64,000 nt of DNA from Bacillus sp. BHET2 (GTDB taxonomy: Bacteria > Bacillota > Bacilli > Bacillales > Bacillaceae_B), in contig NZ_VCQN01000003.1 of NCBI RefSeq assembly GCF_005938125.1, positions 466,890 to 530,889 of the forward strand, in the 5' to 3' direction. Both the position numbers and the translations under genes were made by a program. Shown here in pieces: positions 16,272-25,288 of the stretch (the stretch's first letter is position 1; the number at the start of each line of letters is the position of its first letter). The notes below the pieces were generated by a model. The model searched no databases. It saw only the letters and a list, made by a program, of their open reading frames with translations, and was not told the DNA's origin.

Positions 16272-17366
16272 ATGAAGGTAGCGTTAATCATCATTGGAGT
16301 TTGTTTGGTCATCGGGTTGATATTTATTGTGACATGGATTAGGCAGTTCACGGGGAAAGTGGATCCCGACTATCTGATAGACTATTTGAAACATAACGAG
16401 AATACGAGCTTAACTGTTTATCGAAATGGGGAAACGCTGGCGGCAGTCCGGGAAGATGATATGTTTCCGTTAGCGAGTACGGTGAAGACGATAGTGGCGA
16501 TTGAATACGCCAGACAGTGTGAAGAAAAGAAAATCGATCCTTCCCATAATGTTTCCCTTGGTGAACTGGATCAGTATTATATTCCGGATACGGATGGGGG
16601 AGCCCACATAAGCTGGTTAGATTATTCAAAAGAACATGGCTTACTATTGGGGGATTCTACTAATCTTGAAAATGTAGTGAAAGGAATGATCTTATTCAGT
16701 TCCAACGCAAACACCGAGTATTTAATGGAACTTCTGGGAATCGATGAAATCAACGGGTCACTGGATGAGATGGGGATCGAAAAGCATGAGGCGCTTTACC
16801 TCATTGTCGGAGCCATGCTGGTTCCAACCTATTTCAAACTGAATCATCCTTCTTATACAGATGATTATATCGAGTCGAAGATAAAGGAAATGTCAAAAGA
16901 AGACTACATACAAGTATCGCAAGTTGTTTCCAATGAATTAAAAAAGGGAGAAAAAGATACCTACATTGAAAATCTACACACGAGTGATTCCTTGCAGAGA
17001 ATATGGTCGGACAGATTGACCCGCAGTACAACTTCTGAGTATGCCACTCTAATGGAGAAATTGAATTCAAAGACTTTTTTTAAAAAGGAAACACAGCAGC
17101 GATTGGATTCGGTCATGGAAGGACTTATGGAGAATCCTAAAAATCGTAAGTGGTTAAAGCATGCCGGACAAAAAGGGGGAGCGACGGCATTCCTCGTCAC
17201 GAATGCTGCGTATGCTACTGATAAAGAAGGAAATTCGACAGAGGTTGCCTTTTTTACAGATGATCTGGAGGCAGCAGAGATGGAGAAAATCTTTAACAAT
17301 CTGAATGAATTCATTCTAAAAGTTTTAAGAGATGAAGATTTACGAAAGAAGCTGGAAAAGTTATAA
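16272..17366 (+). CDS. Membrane-anchored serine hydrolase, class A beta-lactamase-like
   Basis: A 364-residue protein with an N-terminal membrane anchor (about residues 3-23) and an extracellular beta-lactamase/transpeptidase-like domain. Motifs in order: S69-T-V-K72 (SxxK) in 'PLASTVKTIVAIEYA', S143-S-N145 (SxN) in 'LFSSNANTEYL', and 'HAGQKGGATAFL' in place of KTG. The KTG Lys is replaced by Gln-Lys-Gly, so activity may differ from a penicillinase; an esterase or cell-wall role is equally possible. AGGAGAG is well spaced before the ATG. Probably co-transcribed with the membrane protein 40 bp downstream. Confidence 0.8.
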   Translation: MKVALIIIGVCLVIGLIFIVTWIRQFTGKVDPDYLIDYLKHNENTSLTVYRNGETLAAVREDDMFPLASTVKTIVAIEYARQCEEKKIDPSHNVSLGELDQYYIPDTDGGAHISWLDYSKEHGLLLGDSTNLENVVKGMILFSSNANTEYLMELLGIDEINGSLDEMGIEKHEALYLIVGAMLVPTYFKLNHPSYTDDYIESKIKEMSKEDYIQVSQVVSNELKKGEKDTYIENLHTSDSLQRIWSDRLTRSTTSEYATLMEKLNSKTFFKKETQQRLDSVMEGLMENPKNRKWLKHAGQKGGATAFLVTNAAYATDKEGNSTEVAFFTDDLEAAEMEKIFNNLNEFILKVLRDEDLRKKLEKL

Positions 17367-17406
17367 TGTAAGTAAATGGAATTTATATTAGGAGGATGTG
17401 TTTCTG

Positions 17407-18432
17407 ATGACTCTCCGTGAAACGAAATGGGCATCATGGGCACTTGCCCTGTTATCAGTCGTGATCCTGAGTAATCTTTTACTGTATCAAACTGTTGTGC
17501 AGCAGTTTTTCGCCATTGAACTTGAAGATGGGGTGGTGTTTGGATCCTTAATCGATTTGGTGATTATTTCACCTGTTCTCGCCTCTGCTGCTTTTAAACT
17601 GTCAAAGAAGCAGGCGGTTGGATTAATGGTATTTGGGTTGGTGATAGCAAGAGTAATCATACCCGAAGAATTCTTCACCCCTTATACAATCCTCTTATAC
17701 TCGGGGATAGGGGTGGAAGCTCTATTCCTAGCAACGGAATTGGGAATGATCTTTCTGTTGTTCCGGAAAATTCCTGTCATCCGAACCGCCATGAGATCAT
17801 CGGGAGTGGGGCCGATCTATTCTTTCATGCCAGCCGTCGAGAGAAAAGTAAGCGGACATCCAATGATAAGGGTAGTTTCGTCAGAGCTTCTGATGGTGTA
17901 TTATGCATTCTTCAGCTGGCGCAGTAAATCGCCTGTTCATGATGGTGTTGTCACGATGCATCAAAAGACGAGCTCCGTCGCCATGAACATCATGCTTATC
18001 CATGCCGTCGTCATCGAAACGATCGGCCTTCATTGGTGGCTACATTCGAAAGTTCCGATATTGTCTCTTGTCTTACTGATTTTGAACGTGTACTCTGTTC
18101 TTCTCGTCATAGCCGAAATTCAGATTACACGATTGCATCCGTTAGAAGTGAAAGATAATCAGTTTTATGTGGTTCAAGGACTCAGGCAGCGATTGGCATT
18201 CCCTCTTTCAGCTATCGACCACATCGAATGGGGAACAAAACCAAGTAAAGATACCATGATATTCATGCATAAAGATTTTGAAGAGATTCATCCTCAAGCT
18301 ATCTTGTTCTTGAAAGATCCTGTGGAAGCGACAATGTTCATGGGGAGGAAGAAAAAGGTGTCAAAGTTGGCACTGAGAGTGGATGAGCCCGAGAGGTTAA
18401 AACAGTTATTGGAGGCAAGGATAGGCCGTTAA
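17407..18432 (+). CDS. Multi-pass membrane protein of unknown function
   Basis: About 341 residues. The N-terminal two-thirds hold six to eight hydrophobic segments; the last 120 residues form a soluble PH-like region ('HPLEVKDNQFYVVQGLRQRLAFPLSAIDHIEWG') resembling bacterial PH domains that recognise membrane surfaces. Bacillus homologues carry misleading names such as beta-carotene monooxygenase; nothing here supports such a reaction. I chose the ATG at 17407 because GGAGG (17391-17395) is 11 nt away; the GTG at 17398 is too close. Confidence 0.7.
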   Translation: MTLRETKWASWALALLSVVILSNLLLYQTVVQQFFAIELEDGVVFGSLIDLVIISPVLASAAFKLSKKQAVGLMVFGLVIARVIIPEEFFTPYTILLYSGIGVEALFLATELGMIFLLFRKIPVIRTAMRSSGVGPIYSFMPAVERKVSGHPMIRVVSSELLMVYYAFFSWRSKSPVHDGVVTMHQKTSSVAMNIMLIHAVVIETIGLHWWLHSKVPILSLVLLILNVYSVLLVIAEIQITRLHPLEVKDNQFYVVQGLRQRLAFPLSAIDHIEWGTKPSKDTMIFMHKDFEEIHPQAILFLKDPVEATMFMGRKKKVSKLALRVDEPERLKQLLEARIGR

Positions 18433-18477
18433 GTATAAAATAAGTGCCCGACGTTCGAGGCTCTTTCCTTTTTTTAC

Positions 18478-18610
18478 GACATTCTATAAACCCAATCACA
18501 CACACCGATCATCGATTCCTTCATGACGGAACGGGCGATTGCAACCCGCTGTTACTCCCCCTCATTAGAAATATGGTCTAAAACTCGTGAGGACTTCTCT
18601 CCCTATTTGT
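18478..18610 (-). pseudogene. Relic of an ABC transporter ATP-binding gene
   Basis: Reading leftward from about 18610, the translation gives 'VLDHISNEGE', then a TAA where Gln is expected, then 'QRVAIARSVMKES' (around 18550-18500). This is the stretch around the ABC signature (S-G-G-E-Q-Q-R-V-A-I-A-R-A). Walker A and the Walker B DEPT motif are absent and stops occur on both sides, so only a short piece of an ABC ATPase gene remains. It fills most of the 408-bp gap between the membrane-protein gene and the sigma factor. Confidence 0.6.
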
Positions 18611-18840
18611 ATGATGTCGCACCAGATTTAAATTTTATATCGTATTGAAATCATAACTGCCCCCTCTTTTCCATAAACGATATTTTTTGATTTCACTTTA
18701 GCACAAGATGCGGAGCTGAACCCATTTATTACACATCGCTCCTCTGTTGGATATACTATTAATAAAATCATCCTTTTACCCATATCTTTTTCACATATGT
18801 ATCCGTTATAACCATGAGAGGATGTAAAGGAGTGAAGACA

Positions 18841-19530
18841 ATGCAAACGAGATCGATTGTAACCAGGAATGAGTATCAGGAGAGTGAGGAAGGAATGGAG
18901 GAACTGATTCCGAAACTTTATCGATATTGTTATTTTCTGACCAAGAGCAAGTGGGACGGAGAGGATATCGCTCAGGAGTCCATTTGTAAGGCACTGAGCC
19001 ATTACCCTGATTGCTTGAATTGGAGCTCTTCCTTGCTTAATAAAATGGCCTACCATCTGTGGATTGATAAAGTCCGGAAGCAGGGTAAGGAGACTATCGG
19101 ACCTGTTCCAGAAACGAAGGTGGAAGACAGCCCCGGTGAAGGGATGAGTATCGATACGATTGACATGCTTTCAAGGAAGATGACACCAAAACAATTGGTC
19201 ACCTTCATTTTAAAGGAAGCATTTCAGTACAAAATTTCTGAGATTGCCGAAGTGTTGAGCATGACGGAAACGGCTGTGAAAGCCTTGCTTAATCGCTCAA
19301 GGGCAAGAATCGAAAAACTTTCCCATGATGAATGGTGGGGTGGTGTTCAAACCAATCGAGATGAAGATCTTCAAAAAGAGCTGACCGCCATTTTATACCG
19401 CACATTGAAAGCGCAGGATCCAAGTCTCCTCATAGCATACATTCCTACCTTACTCGCACAGGCACCAGTCCATATACAATTAGCACGAACGTCTGCCTCT
19501 CCTTCAAGCGTCCTCTCACTAGCCGCGTAA
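18841..19530 (+). CDS. ECF-type RNA polymerase sigma factor with C-terminal extension
   Basis: A 229-residue sigma factor. Region 2 is 'LIPKLYRYCYFLTKSKWDGEDIAQESICKALSHYPD ... LLNKMAYHLWIDKVRK' and region 4.2 is 'QYKISEIAEVLSMTETAVKALLNRSRARIEKL'. About 70 residues follow that are not part of a minimal ECF factor. The ATG at 18841 has AAGGAG; the earlier ATG at 18814 does not. No anti-sigma gene is adjacent. Instead a ClpP paralogue starts 22 bp after the stop, so the two are probably one operon. Confidence 0.85.
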   Translation: MQTRSIVTRNEYQESEEGMEELIPKLYRYCYFLTKSKWDGEDIAQESICKALSHYPDCLNWSSSLLNKMAYHLWIDKVRKQGKETIGPVPETKVEDSPGEGMSIDTIDMLSRKMTPKQLVTFILKEAFQYKISEIAEVLSMTETAVKALLNRSRARIEKLSHDEWWGGVQTNRDEDLQKELTAILYRTLKAQDPSLLIAYIPTLLAQAPVHIQLARTSASPSSVLSLAA

Positions 19531-19552
19531 ATAAATGAGGGAGGAAAAACAC

Positions 19553-20134
19553 ATGAGTACCATACCTTATGTCATTGAACAGTCTGGTAAAGGAGAACGT
19601 TCCTATGATATTTATTCTCGACTGCTAAAGGACCGTATCATCATGGTGAGCGATGAAGTGAACGACCATATGGCTAACAGTATCGTTGCCCAACTATTAT
19701 TCCTGGCAGCAGACGATCCGGAAAAAGACATTTCCTTATATATCAACAGTCCGGGTGGCTCGACTTCGGCGGGGTTTGCCATTTTTGATACGATGGAATA
19801 CATCAATCCCGATGTAAGGACGATTTGCACTGGGATGGCGGCTTCGTTTGGAGCGATGCTGTTACTTGCAGGGACAAAGGGGAAACGATTTGCCCTTCCA
19901 AATAGTGAAATCATGATTCATCAGCCGTTGGGAGGGGCACGGGGGCAGGCGACTGACCTTGAGATTTCAGCGAAGCGTATCCTGAAGTTAAGGAAACATA
20001 TCAATGAAATCATCGCGGAGAAAACCGGTCAATCTGTTGAGAAAGTCGCTTTCGATACGGACCGGGATTATTTCATGAGTGCCTATGAGGCGAAGGAATA
20101 CGGGATCATTGATGAGATTATTGAGAAGAAATGA
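19553..20134 (+). CDS. clpP: ATP-dependent Clp protease proteolytic subunit (paralogue)
   Basis: A 193-residue ClpP with the complete catalytic triad: Ser98 in 'GMAASFGAM', His123 in 'IMIHQPLGG' and Asp172 in '[11 protein letters not shown]'. It forms the tetradecameric chamber fed by ClpX or ClpC. The N-terminal axial loop ('[27 protein letters not shown]') is normal. Its place after an ECF sigma factor is not the usual housekeeping clpP context of Bacillus, so this is probably a second ClpP. ATG at 19553 with GAGGGAGG upstream. Confidence 0.92.
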   Translation: MSTIPYVIEQSGKGERSYDIYSRLLKDRIIMVSDEVNDHMANSIVAQLLFLAADDPEKDISLYINSPGGSTSAGFAIFDTMEYINPDVRTICTGMAASFGAMLLLAGTKGKRFALPNSEIMIHQPLGGARGQATDLEISAKRILKLRKHINEIIAEKTGQSVEKVAFDTDRDYFMSAYEAKEYGIIDEIIEKK

Positions 20135-20143
20135 TTGGAGAAT

Positions 20144-20172
20144 GAACGGTCGATATGGCCGTTCTTTTTTAT
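20144..20172 (+). terminator. Terminator after clpP
   Basis: Arms GAACGGTC and GGCCGTTC (one G-T pair) with a short loop, followed by TTTTTT. Confidence 0.8.
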
Positions 20173-20315
20173 GTCATTCAGCATTCAAATAAAGGAAATA
20201 GAAGAGGTGGAGGTTCGTCTTTCCATAAAATGTAATCATTTAAGAATAATATGGTAAAATGAACCGTGATTGGATATGAGGTTTAAATCAACAAAAGGAA
20301 GGAGGGGAGTGGCTG

Positions 20316-20834
20316 GTGACACTGATGTTAGTATTGAGTTTTATTGGACTGTTCTTTTTTATGAGAAGGTCCAGAGAAAAAACGTATTCCATTAAATGGA
20401 TTACTTCACTGAATAAGTATAGGTGGTTTCAAAATTCCTGGATGATCGGAGTTTTTTTATTTGGTATGAATCTATTGTTATTTGGTACAACTGCCTTGAT
20501 ATTGTACGCTATTACCTTCATGACGATTCCATACATCCACCTTGTAATCATGGTAACTGCACCAGTCGCGAGTATTCTCGTGTGGCAATCGATTGTCTAT
20601 ACGAGGGAGTGGATGAAAGGCGAGAGACTGAAAGCCGGTATGGTCGGGAGCAGTTTCTATTTGTTCTTTTTTTTGTTTATCCTGTACAAATGGGTCACCT
20701 ATGTACCCCAGTATCCAGGTGAGGACGGGTTTATGGCCGCCATAGGGTTTTTTCTTGGGTTATTGGTAACGGGAATGGCCTTCGTTATATGCTTTCTGAT
20801 GATAGTTTTTCTTCCGAACCATAGGCGTATGTAG
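20316..20834 (+). CDS. Four-helix membrane protein of unknown function
   Basis: A 172-residue protein with four to five hydrophobic segments (about residues 2-14, 45-67, 71-90, 110-128, 140-165). No catalytic motif. GTG start with GGAGGGGAG 7-8 nt upstream. It stands alone between clpP and the acyltransferase. I do not recognise a family. Confidence 0.7.
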   Translation: MTLMLVLSFIGLFFFMRRSREKTYSIKWITSLNKYRWFQNSWMIGVFLFGMNLLLFGTTALILYAITFMTIPYIHLVIMVTAPVASILVWQSIVYTREWMKGERLKAGMVGSSFYLFFFLFILYKWVTYVPQYPGEDGFMAAIGFFLGLLVTGMAFVICFLMIVFLPNHRRM

Positions 20835-20913
20835 CAGGATTTCCATTCCTTTCTTTTTATCATCCTTTCTATTATCCTTAAAGAATACATTCTGACAAAA
20901 AAGAGGTTTACAG

Positions 20914-21972
20914 ATGAAAACGATACATAGCGATGTGATACAATTTCGGGGTTCTCATTATGAGTTTGGCCGCATGCAGGGGAAAAGGATTAAGGATTCG
21001 ATCACGGTGAAGAATAGGGAGAATCAGTGGAAAGTAAGAAAACCGCGATTTTCCATCAGTATCGAGGAAACAAAGGGTGCAATCAAGAGATTTGCCCCTG
21101 GTATCTGGGAAGAACTCATTGGCTTGCAGGAATCCCTTGAATGGCCTATGGAGCGGGTGCTTCAAGAGTTTGGAGGGTACCGGGTTGAGTATGTGAAATC
21201 CGGTTGCTCGATCATGACGGGGGAGAACTATTTAATCAGGAATTATGACTATCACCCGAAAACGTATGAGGGACGATATACGTTTTATCAGCCGACCGAT
21301 GGCGGGTATAGTATTATCGGACCGAGTCAGCGCGTCACCGGGCGAATGGATGGAATGAACGAAAAAGGTCTGGCATTGGGATATAACTTTATGCACAGGA
21401 AGAATCCTGGTGACGGTTTCATTTGTTGTATGATTGGACGTTTGATTCTCGAATCATGTGGAGACGTTACAGAGGCGGTTGAGATGTTAAAAGAAATTCC
21501 TCACAGACACTCATTCAGTTATGTTGTGTACGACAGAAGCGGGGAGACGTTTATCGTGGAAACGTCTCCCCGTGGAGTCGAGGTCCGCCAATCTAATGCG
21601 TGTACCAATCATTTTGAAGTGATGACCCATGAAAATAGACATCACCTCGTCGATTCGAAGCGGAGATTGAGCGTCATTCAGGAACAGAAGGCGGAGAATG
21701 CTTATGACTCTTTCCGCTTAATGAACGACACGGATAAGGGGGTCTTCTCCAATTTATACGGGAGTTGGGCTGGCACGATTCACACATCTGCCTATTTTCC
21801 GAAAGATATGAAGGCGTGGTTCTCCCTTGGAGGGGACCGAGAACCGGCTGTCTTTGATTTTGCTAAGTGGCTTGATGGAAACGATGTAGACTGTGAGAAG
21901 ATCATTGGAGAAGTAGATACAGATATTCCGTTCGTCCATATGGATGAGGGAGCGGATTGGTTTCAGAAATAA
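20914..21972 (+). CDS. C45-family autoproteolytic acyltransferase/hydrolase
   Basis: A 352-residue Ntn-hydrolase of the acyl-CoA:6-aminopenicillanate acyltransferase (C45) family. The nucleophile is predicted to be Cys98 in 'VKSGCSIMTGENYLIRNYD', preceded by the typical 'FRGSHYEFGRMQGKRI' N-terminus and followed by 'RMDGMNEKGLALGYNF'. Family members are cut before the Cys to expose it as an N-terminal nucleophile and then act on amide bonds. The substrate is unknown; a role in penicillin chemistry should not be assumed. Start has AAGAGG upstream. Confidence 0.83.
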   Translation: MKTIHSDVIQFRGSHYEFGRMQGKRIKDSITVKNRENQWKVRKPRFSISIEETKGAIKRFAPGIWEELIGLQESLEWPMERVLQEFGGYRVEYVKSGCSIMTGENYLIRNYDYHPKTYEGRYTFYQPTDGGYSIIGPSQRVTGRMDGMNEKGLALGYNFMHRKNPGDGFICCMIGRLILESCGDVTEAVEMLKEIPHRHSFSYVVYDRSGETFIVETSPRGVEVRQSNACTNHFEVMTHENRHHLVDSKRRLSVIQEQKAENAYDSFRLMNDTDKGVFSNLYGSWAGTIHTSAYFPKDMKAWFSLGGDREPAVFDFAKWLDGNDVDCEKIIGEVDTDIPFVHMDEGADWFQK

Positions 21973-21980
21973 ATGGTAGG

Positions 21981-22013
21981 ACTTTAGGAATATTCCTGAG
22001 GTTCTTTTTTTTT
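21981..22013 (+). terminator. Terminator after the C45 acyltransferase gene
   Basis: A 22-bp dyad ACTTTAGGAA/TATTCCTGAGGT with wobble pairs, followed by a run of T (22004-22013). Confidence 0.7.
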
Positions 22014-22111
22014 GAGAAGAATCAATGAATTAAATTCCAGTTTACTAGAAATACTTTCTGTTTTTTCCTTAATTGTAGGACTTTTAGTCGGTTTTACGAT
22101 TTTTTGCAATA

Positions 22112-22156
22112 GTGACAAAATAGTCACATAGTTTTTGAATTTCGTATCAGTATAAT
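22112..22156 (+). promoter_or_regulatory. Candidate operator and -10 box of the XRE-PAS/kinase operon
   Basis: GTGAC-AAAATA-GTCAC (22112-22127) is a perfect dyad that ends 23 bp before a consensus TATAAT (22151-22156). It would lie directly upstream of the -35 position, which itself is poor (ATAGTT). This suggests activator-type or auto-control by the downstream XRE protein. Confidence 0.5.
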
Positions 22157-22189
22157 AGAACTAGAGAGGTTTATGTAGGAGGGATGCGA

Positions 22190-22759
22190 ATGAGTCAACA
22201 AAAAAGAAATTGGCTTGAACGATTAAGGAAATTGAAGGGCTATAGCCAAGAAGACATTGCGTCTTCCATTCATATCGACAGATCCTACTATTCAAAGATT
22301 GAAAATGGTGTGAGAGTACCAAGTAGAAAGCTTGCAGAACATTTAGCAGATATATTGAATTTTCATGTTTCTATCTTCGAATTAGAGGTTAGTCCATTTT
22401 ATTTTGCCCTTCAGGATTCCCCCATGGTTATTGCCCATTTTGATTTAGAGCTAAGATATACTTGGATTTTTAATCCCCACCCAGATTTTGATCCTGTTTT
22501 CGTGATTGGGAAGCGGGATGAAGAGTTAGAGGATAATGATGGAACTAGGGAATTAATGAAAGTAAAAGAAGAAGTCATCAACGTTCGTCAATCAATTAGA
22601 AAAAAAATTATCTTTCCACTATCGGATACTACATACGAGTATGATGTCACTTGTCATCCGTTATTTAATCATAAAGGTGAACTGATTGGAGGAAGCTCCG
22701 CCTCTATTCAATTAATTAAAGAAGAAGTTACGGATCCTGGTCAAGAAACTCACTCCTGA
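22190..22759 (+). CDS. XRE-family regulator with PAS-like sensor domain
   Basis: A 189-residue protein. Residues 5-65 are an HTH_3 domain ('LRKLKGYSQEDIASSIHIDRSYYSKIENGVRVPSRKLAEHLADIL'). Residues 72-180 look like a PAS fold ('MVIAHFDLELRYTWIFNPHPDFDPVFVIGKRDEEL ... GELIGGSSASIQLIKEE'), similar to PAS_4 domains of histidine kinases. I chose the ATG at 22190, with AGGAGGG at the right distance; the ATG at 22184 is too close. The kinase gene starts 38 bp later and is likely in the same operon. Confidence 0.82.
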   Translation: MSQQKRNWLERLRKLKGYSQEDIASSIHIDRSYYSKIENGVRVPSRKLAEHLADILNFHVSIFELEVSPFYFALQDSPMVIAHFDLELRYTWIFNPHPDFDPVFVIGKRDEELEDNDGTRELMKVKEEVINVRQSIRKKIIFPLSDTTYEYDVTCHPLFNHKGELIGGSSASIQLIKEEVTDPGQETHS

Positions 22760-22797
22760 TTAGTTCGTTCTGATAGAAATAAGATAGGGGTGTTCAT

Positions 22798-24042
22798 ATG
22801 GTTGATTCTGTTTTAACAAATTTATTATTGAATTTCCTATTTATTGTAGTAGGACTTTTACTTCTCGGCCTTTATTCTGATTTCACCAGAAAGGCGCCTA
22901 CTAAAGGAATGATCATCCTTTTCTCTACCATTACGATTCTATTATGTGTGGTGTTTAGCAATAAACTGACCAATGGAGTCTACTTAGATTTGCGAATGAT
23001 CCCCTTTTTCTTAGGTAGTCTATATTTTGGTCCTGTCGTTTCATTTGTTTTAATGGTTGTCATCATAGCAGTACGTTACCTCATCCTCGGAAGCGAGTTT
23101 ATTCATCTCGTGATGTTAAATTATTTTATTGCTTATTTAATATTGGCGGCATTTTCGAAAAGATTTTTACAAGCTAAGAATAAAGTGAAAATGATCTTTA
23201 TGATTGTGGTCTGCTGTAGTATGACGATCTTTAATCTAGTGTTTGGCATTATCTATCACACTGAAATTCCACTGGATGAGTACGTATATCTTGTTTTCAT
23301 ACCTTTAACCGCAGTGGTAATCAGCGTAATGATGGCAGAGATGATTCGCAAACTGATGATGATGAAGAAAATGTTGAATCAGCGGGAAAAACTTCAAGTT
23401 GTTAGTCGACTAGCGGCAAGCATATCTCATGAGATAAGAAATCCTCTGACTACTTCAAAAGGATACTTACAGCTCATGAGGGAAGAAAATAATGAAGAGA
23501 TGCAAAGAGAATTTGTTGACTTATCCTTGAGTGGAATCGATCAGGCAACTACTGTCATTGAAGAATATCTGACCTTTACTAGGTCGTCTCCTGACAATAA
23601 AGAGAGGATCGATGTTAAAGACACCATTTTAGAAATGATCGAAACGGTAAAGCCCCTAGCTCAGCACGTTCAATTTCGCTATCAGCTTATGGATGGCATA
23701 TATGTTGATGGTCATTCTCTTAGTTTTCGTAAATGTGTAGGAAACATAATAAGAAATGCGATAGAGTCTATGCCTCAGGGCGGGGAACTGACAGTGACGA
23801 TGGTGGTAAATGAAAACCTGGCCATCGCCATTTCTGATTCAGGATGGGGCATGACTAAGGAGCAAATTGAACGCTTTGGGGAACCTTTCTTCTCGACGAA
23901 AGATGAAGGAACCGGTCTAGGGATTATGGCGGCAAACATCATTGTTCATTCCATGAAAGGTAATATACGTGTGGAAAGTGAGTTGAATAAAGGCACAACG
24001 GTCTATATTGAATTTCATTCTTCAACGTTGAATAGTACATGA
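22798..24042 (+). CDS. Membrane sensor histidine kinase (5TMR-LYT type)
   Basis: A 414-residue kinase. The first ~185 residues form a LytS-like membrane sensor with six hydrophobic segments, including 'NGVYLDLRMIPFFLGSLYFGP'. The HisKA box is 'AASISHEIRNPLTTSKGYLQLM' with phospho-acceptor His211; the ATPase domain has N ('GNIIRNAIESMPQGGELTV'), G1 ('ISDSGWGM'), F ('EPFFST') and G2 ('GTGLGI') boxes. No response regulator is adjacent, and the layout resembles KinB-type sporulation kinases, so input to the phosphorelay is one possibility. Terminated by a strong hairpin. Confidence 0.87.
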   Translation: MVDSVLTNLLLNFLFIVVGLLLLGLYSDFTRKAPTKGMIILFSTITILLCVVFSNKLTNGVYLDLRMIPFFLGSLYFGPVVSFVLMVVIIAVRYLILGSEFIHLVMLNYFIAYLILAAFSKRFLQAKNKVKMIFMIVVCCSMTIFNLVFGIIYHTEIPLDEYVYLVFIPLTAVVISVMMAEMIRKLMMMKKMLNQREKLQVVSRLAASISHEIRNPLTTSKGYLQLMREENNEEMQREFVDLSLSGIDQATTVIEEYLTFTRSSPDNKERIDVKDTILEMIETVKPLAQHVQFRYQLMDGIYVDGHSLSFRKCVGNIIRNAIESMPQGGELTVTMVVNENLAIAISDSGWGMTKEQIERFGEPFFSTKDEGTGLGIMAANIIVHSMKGNIRVESELNKGTTVYIEFHSSTLNST

Positions 24043-24085
24043 ATGAAAAAGGAATCTGGCCATTTGGCCAGATTCCTTTTTCATT
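24042..24085. terminator. Bidirectional terminator between kinase gene and yfkO
   Basis: Perfect 21-base arms (24042-24062 and 24065-24085) with AAAAA on one side and TTTTT on the other, between convergent genes. Confidence 0.93.
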
Positions 24086-24089
24086 ATTT

Positions 24090-24764
24090 TTATACAAACT
24101 TCACGATATCTTCATAAGAACGACGGGTTTTCGGTCCTGGTTCATTGACGCGGTAACCGAATGCGACCATGACGGAAATACCGAAGCTTCCGTCCTCCAG
24201 TAAACCTTCTTCATCCAATAGCTTATTCATTTTTTCAATATCAAAGCCTTCGATCGGACAGGAATCGACCCCGATAAGGGCTGCAGCGGTCATCATATTC
24301 CCAAGGGCTAAGTAAGTCTGTTTACCGGCCCAGTCATATAGAGGACGATCGCCTTCTAGTAAATCGAAATCAACTTTTTGGAACTGTTCAATTTTTTCTA
24401 AGTATTTAGCCATATGTTCTTCAGGAAGTTTCTTTCCATTTTTGAAGTGATCCTGTAAATAGTGTGAATCATATTTAGTATCTTTCTTGGTTCTGGCAAG
24501 AATCACAACGAAATGACTGGCTTCAGGAAGTTTTCCGTAAGCCCCCCAAGCAGTATTTTTAATTTTTTCTCTCAGCTCTGGATTTTGAATGACCACAAAT
24601 CTCCAAGGTTCGAAGCCAAAAGAACTCGGCGATAGCCGACCTGTTTCCATTATGAAGCGAAAATCGTCATCAGACACTTTCTTATTTGGATCGAATTCCT
24701 TTGTTGCATGTCTGAAATGGTATGCATCTAAAATGTCCTGCTTGATTTGGTTTTTATTAGTCAT
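24090..24764 (-). CDS. yfkO: NAD(P)H-dependent nitroreductase (YfkO type)
   Basis: A 224-residue FMN nitroreductase very close to B. subtilis YfkO: 'AYHFRHATKEFDPNKKVSDDDF', 'RLSPSSFGFEPWRFVVIQNPELR', 'LALGNMMTAAALIGVDSCPIEGFD' and 'VMVAFGYRVNEPGPKTRRSYEDIVKFV'. It transfers hydride from NAD(P)H via FMN to nitroaromatics or quinones; its physiological role is uncertain. I start at the ATG at 24764, which has GAGGAG upstream; the longer in-frame start at 24794 lies before that site. Confidence 0.9.
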   Translation of the reverse strand: MTNKNQIKQDILDAYHFRHATKEFDPNKKVSDDDFRFIMETGRLSPSSFGFEPWRFVVIQNPELREKIKNTAWGAYGKLPEASHFVVILARTKKDTKYDSHYLQDHFKNGKKLPEEHMAKYLEKIEQFQKVDFDLLEGDRPLYDWAGKQTYLALGNMMTAAALIGVDSCPIEGFDIEKMNKLLDEEGLLEDGSFGISVMVAFGYRVNEPGPKTRRSYEDIVKFV

Positions 24765-24939
24765 TGAACATCCACTCCTCATCTTTTGATTCAATCAAGT
24801 TTAACTTACCACAAGTCCGGAAGGTTAATCATGTGATGTGACTTGGGAAACTCTTCTCCTAAATATGTAAAAAAACGAAACGGAAGTCCCCTTTCAACCG
24901 TAATATAAGGATGGAAACATAAAGAGGGAGTTGTGACGG

Positions 24940-25230
24940 ATGGAATTTTTATGGATCGTACTTGCCGGGCTAGGTGCTCTCATCCTATTTAATTGGGTGA
25001 TGGGTTATCGGAAAGGGCATATTCAAATCGACTTTGAGGAACGGTATTTTAACGAAAAGGATTACATTGATGCGATCACACGAGAACTTGAAGAACAAGG
25101 AAGGCAAGTTGAATATATGGGGAACATGAAATTTATTGTAGATGGCCAAACGTATCTGTTTATTGAGCGGAATGTTTCAATGGGCGGGGTTCCCATGCAA
25201 CGTACCATTTTAAAGCCCGTGAAGAAGTGA
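24940..25230 (+). CDS. Short single-pass membrane protein, unknown function
   Basis: Ninety-six residues: one N-terminal membrane helix (about residues 4-21), then a soluble part with 'FNEKDYIDAITRELEEQGRQVEYMGNMKFIVDGQTYLFIERNVSMGGVPMQRTILKP'. No family recognised. Start with GAGGGAGTTGTGACGG. Probably transcribed alone or with the acetyltransferase 58 bp downstream. Confidence 0.7.
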   Translation: MEFLWIVLAGLGALILFNWVMGYRKGHIQIDFEERYFNEKDYIDAITRELEEQGRQVEYMGNMKFIVDGQTYLFIERNVSMGGVPMQRTILKPVKK

Positions 25231-25288
25231 AGGCGTGCATGGCAATACATATAAAGTTTCAAAGCTATCAAATTGGAGGAGGGATTAA

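Noticed and set aside
18628..19056. Open frame on the minus strand over the sigma factor start
   Set aside because: It overlaps the conserved region 2 of the sigma factor, has low-complexity composition and no ribosome site.
22184..22189. Upstream ATG of the XRE-PAS gene
   Set aside because: It directly abuts the AGGAGGG site, leaving no spacing; the next ATG at 22190 is correctly placed.
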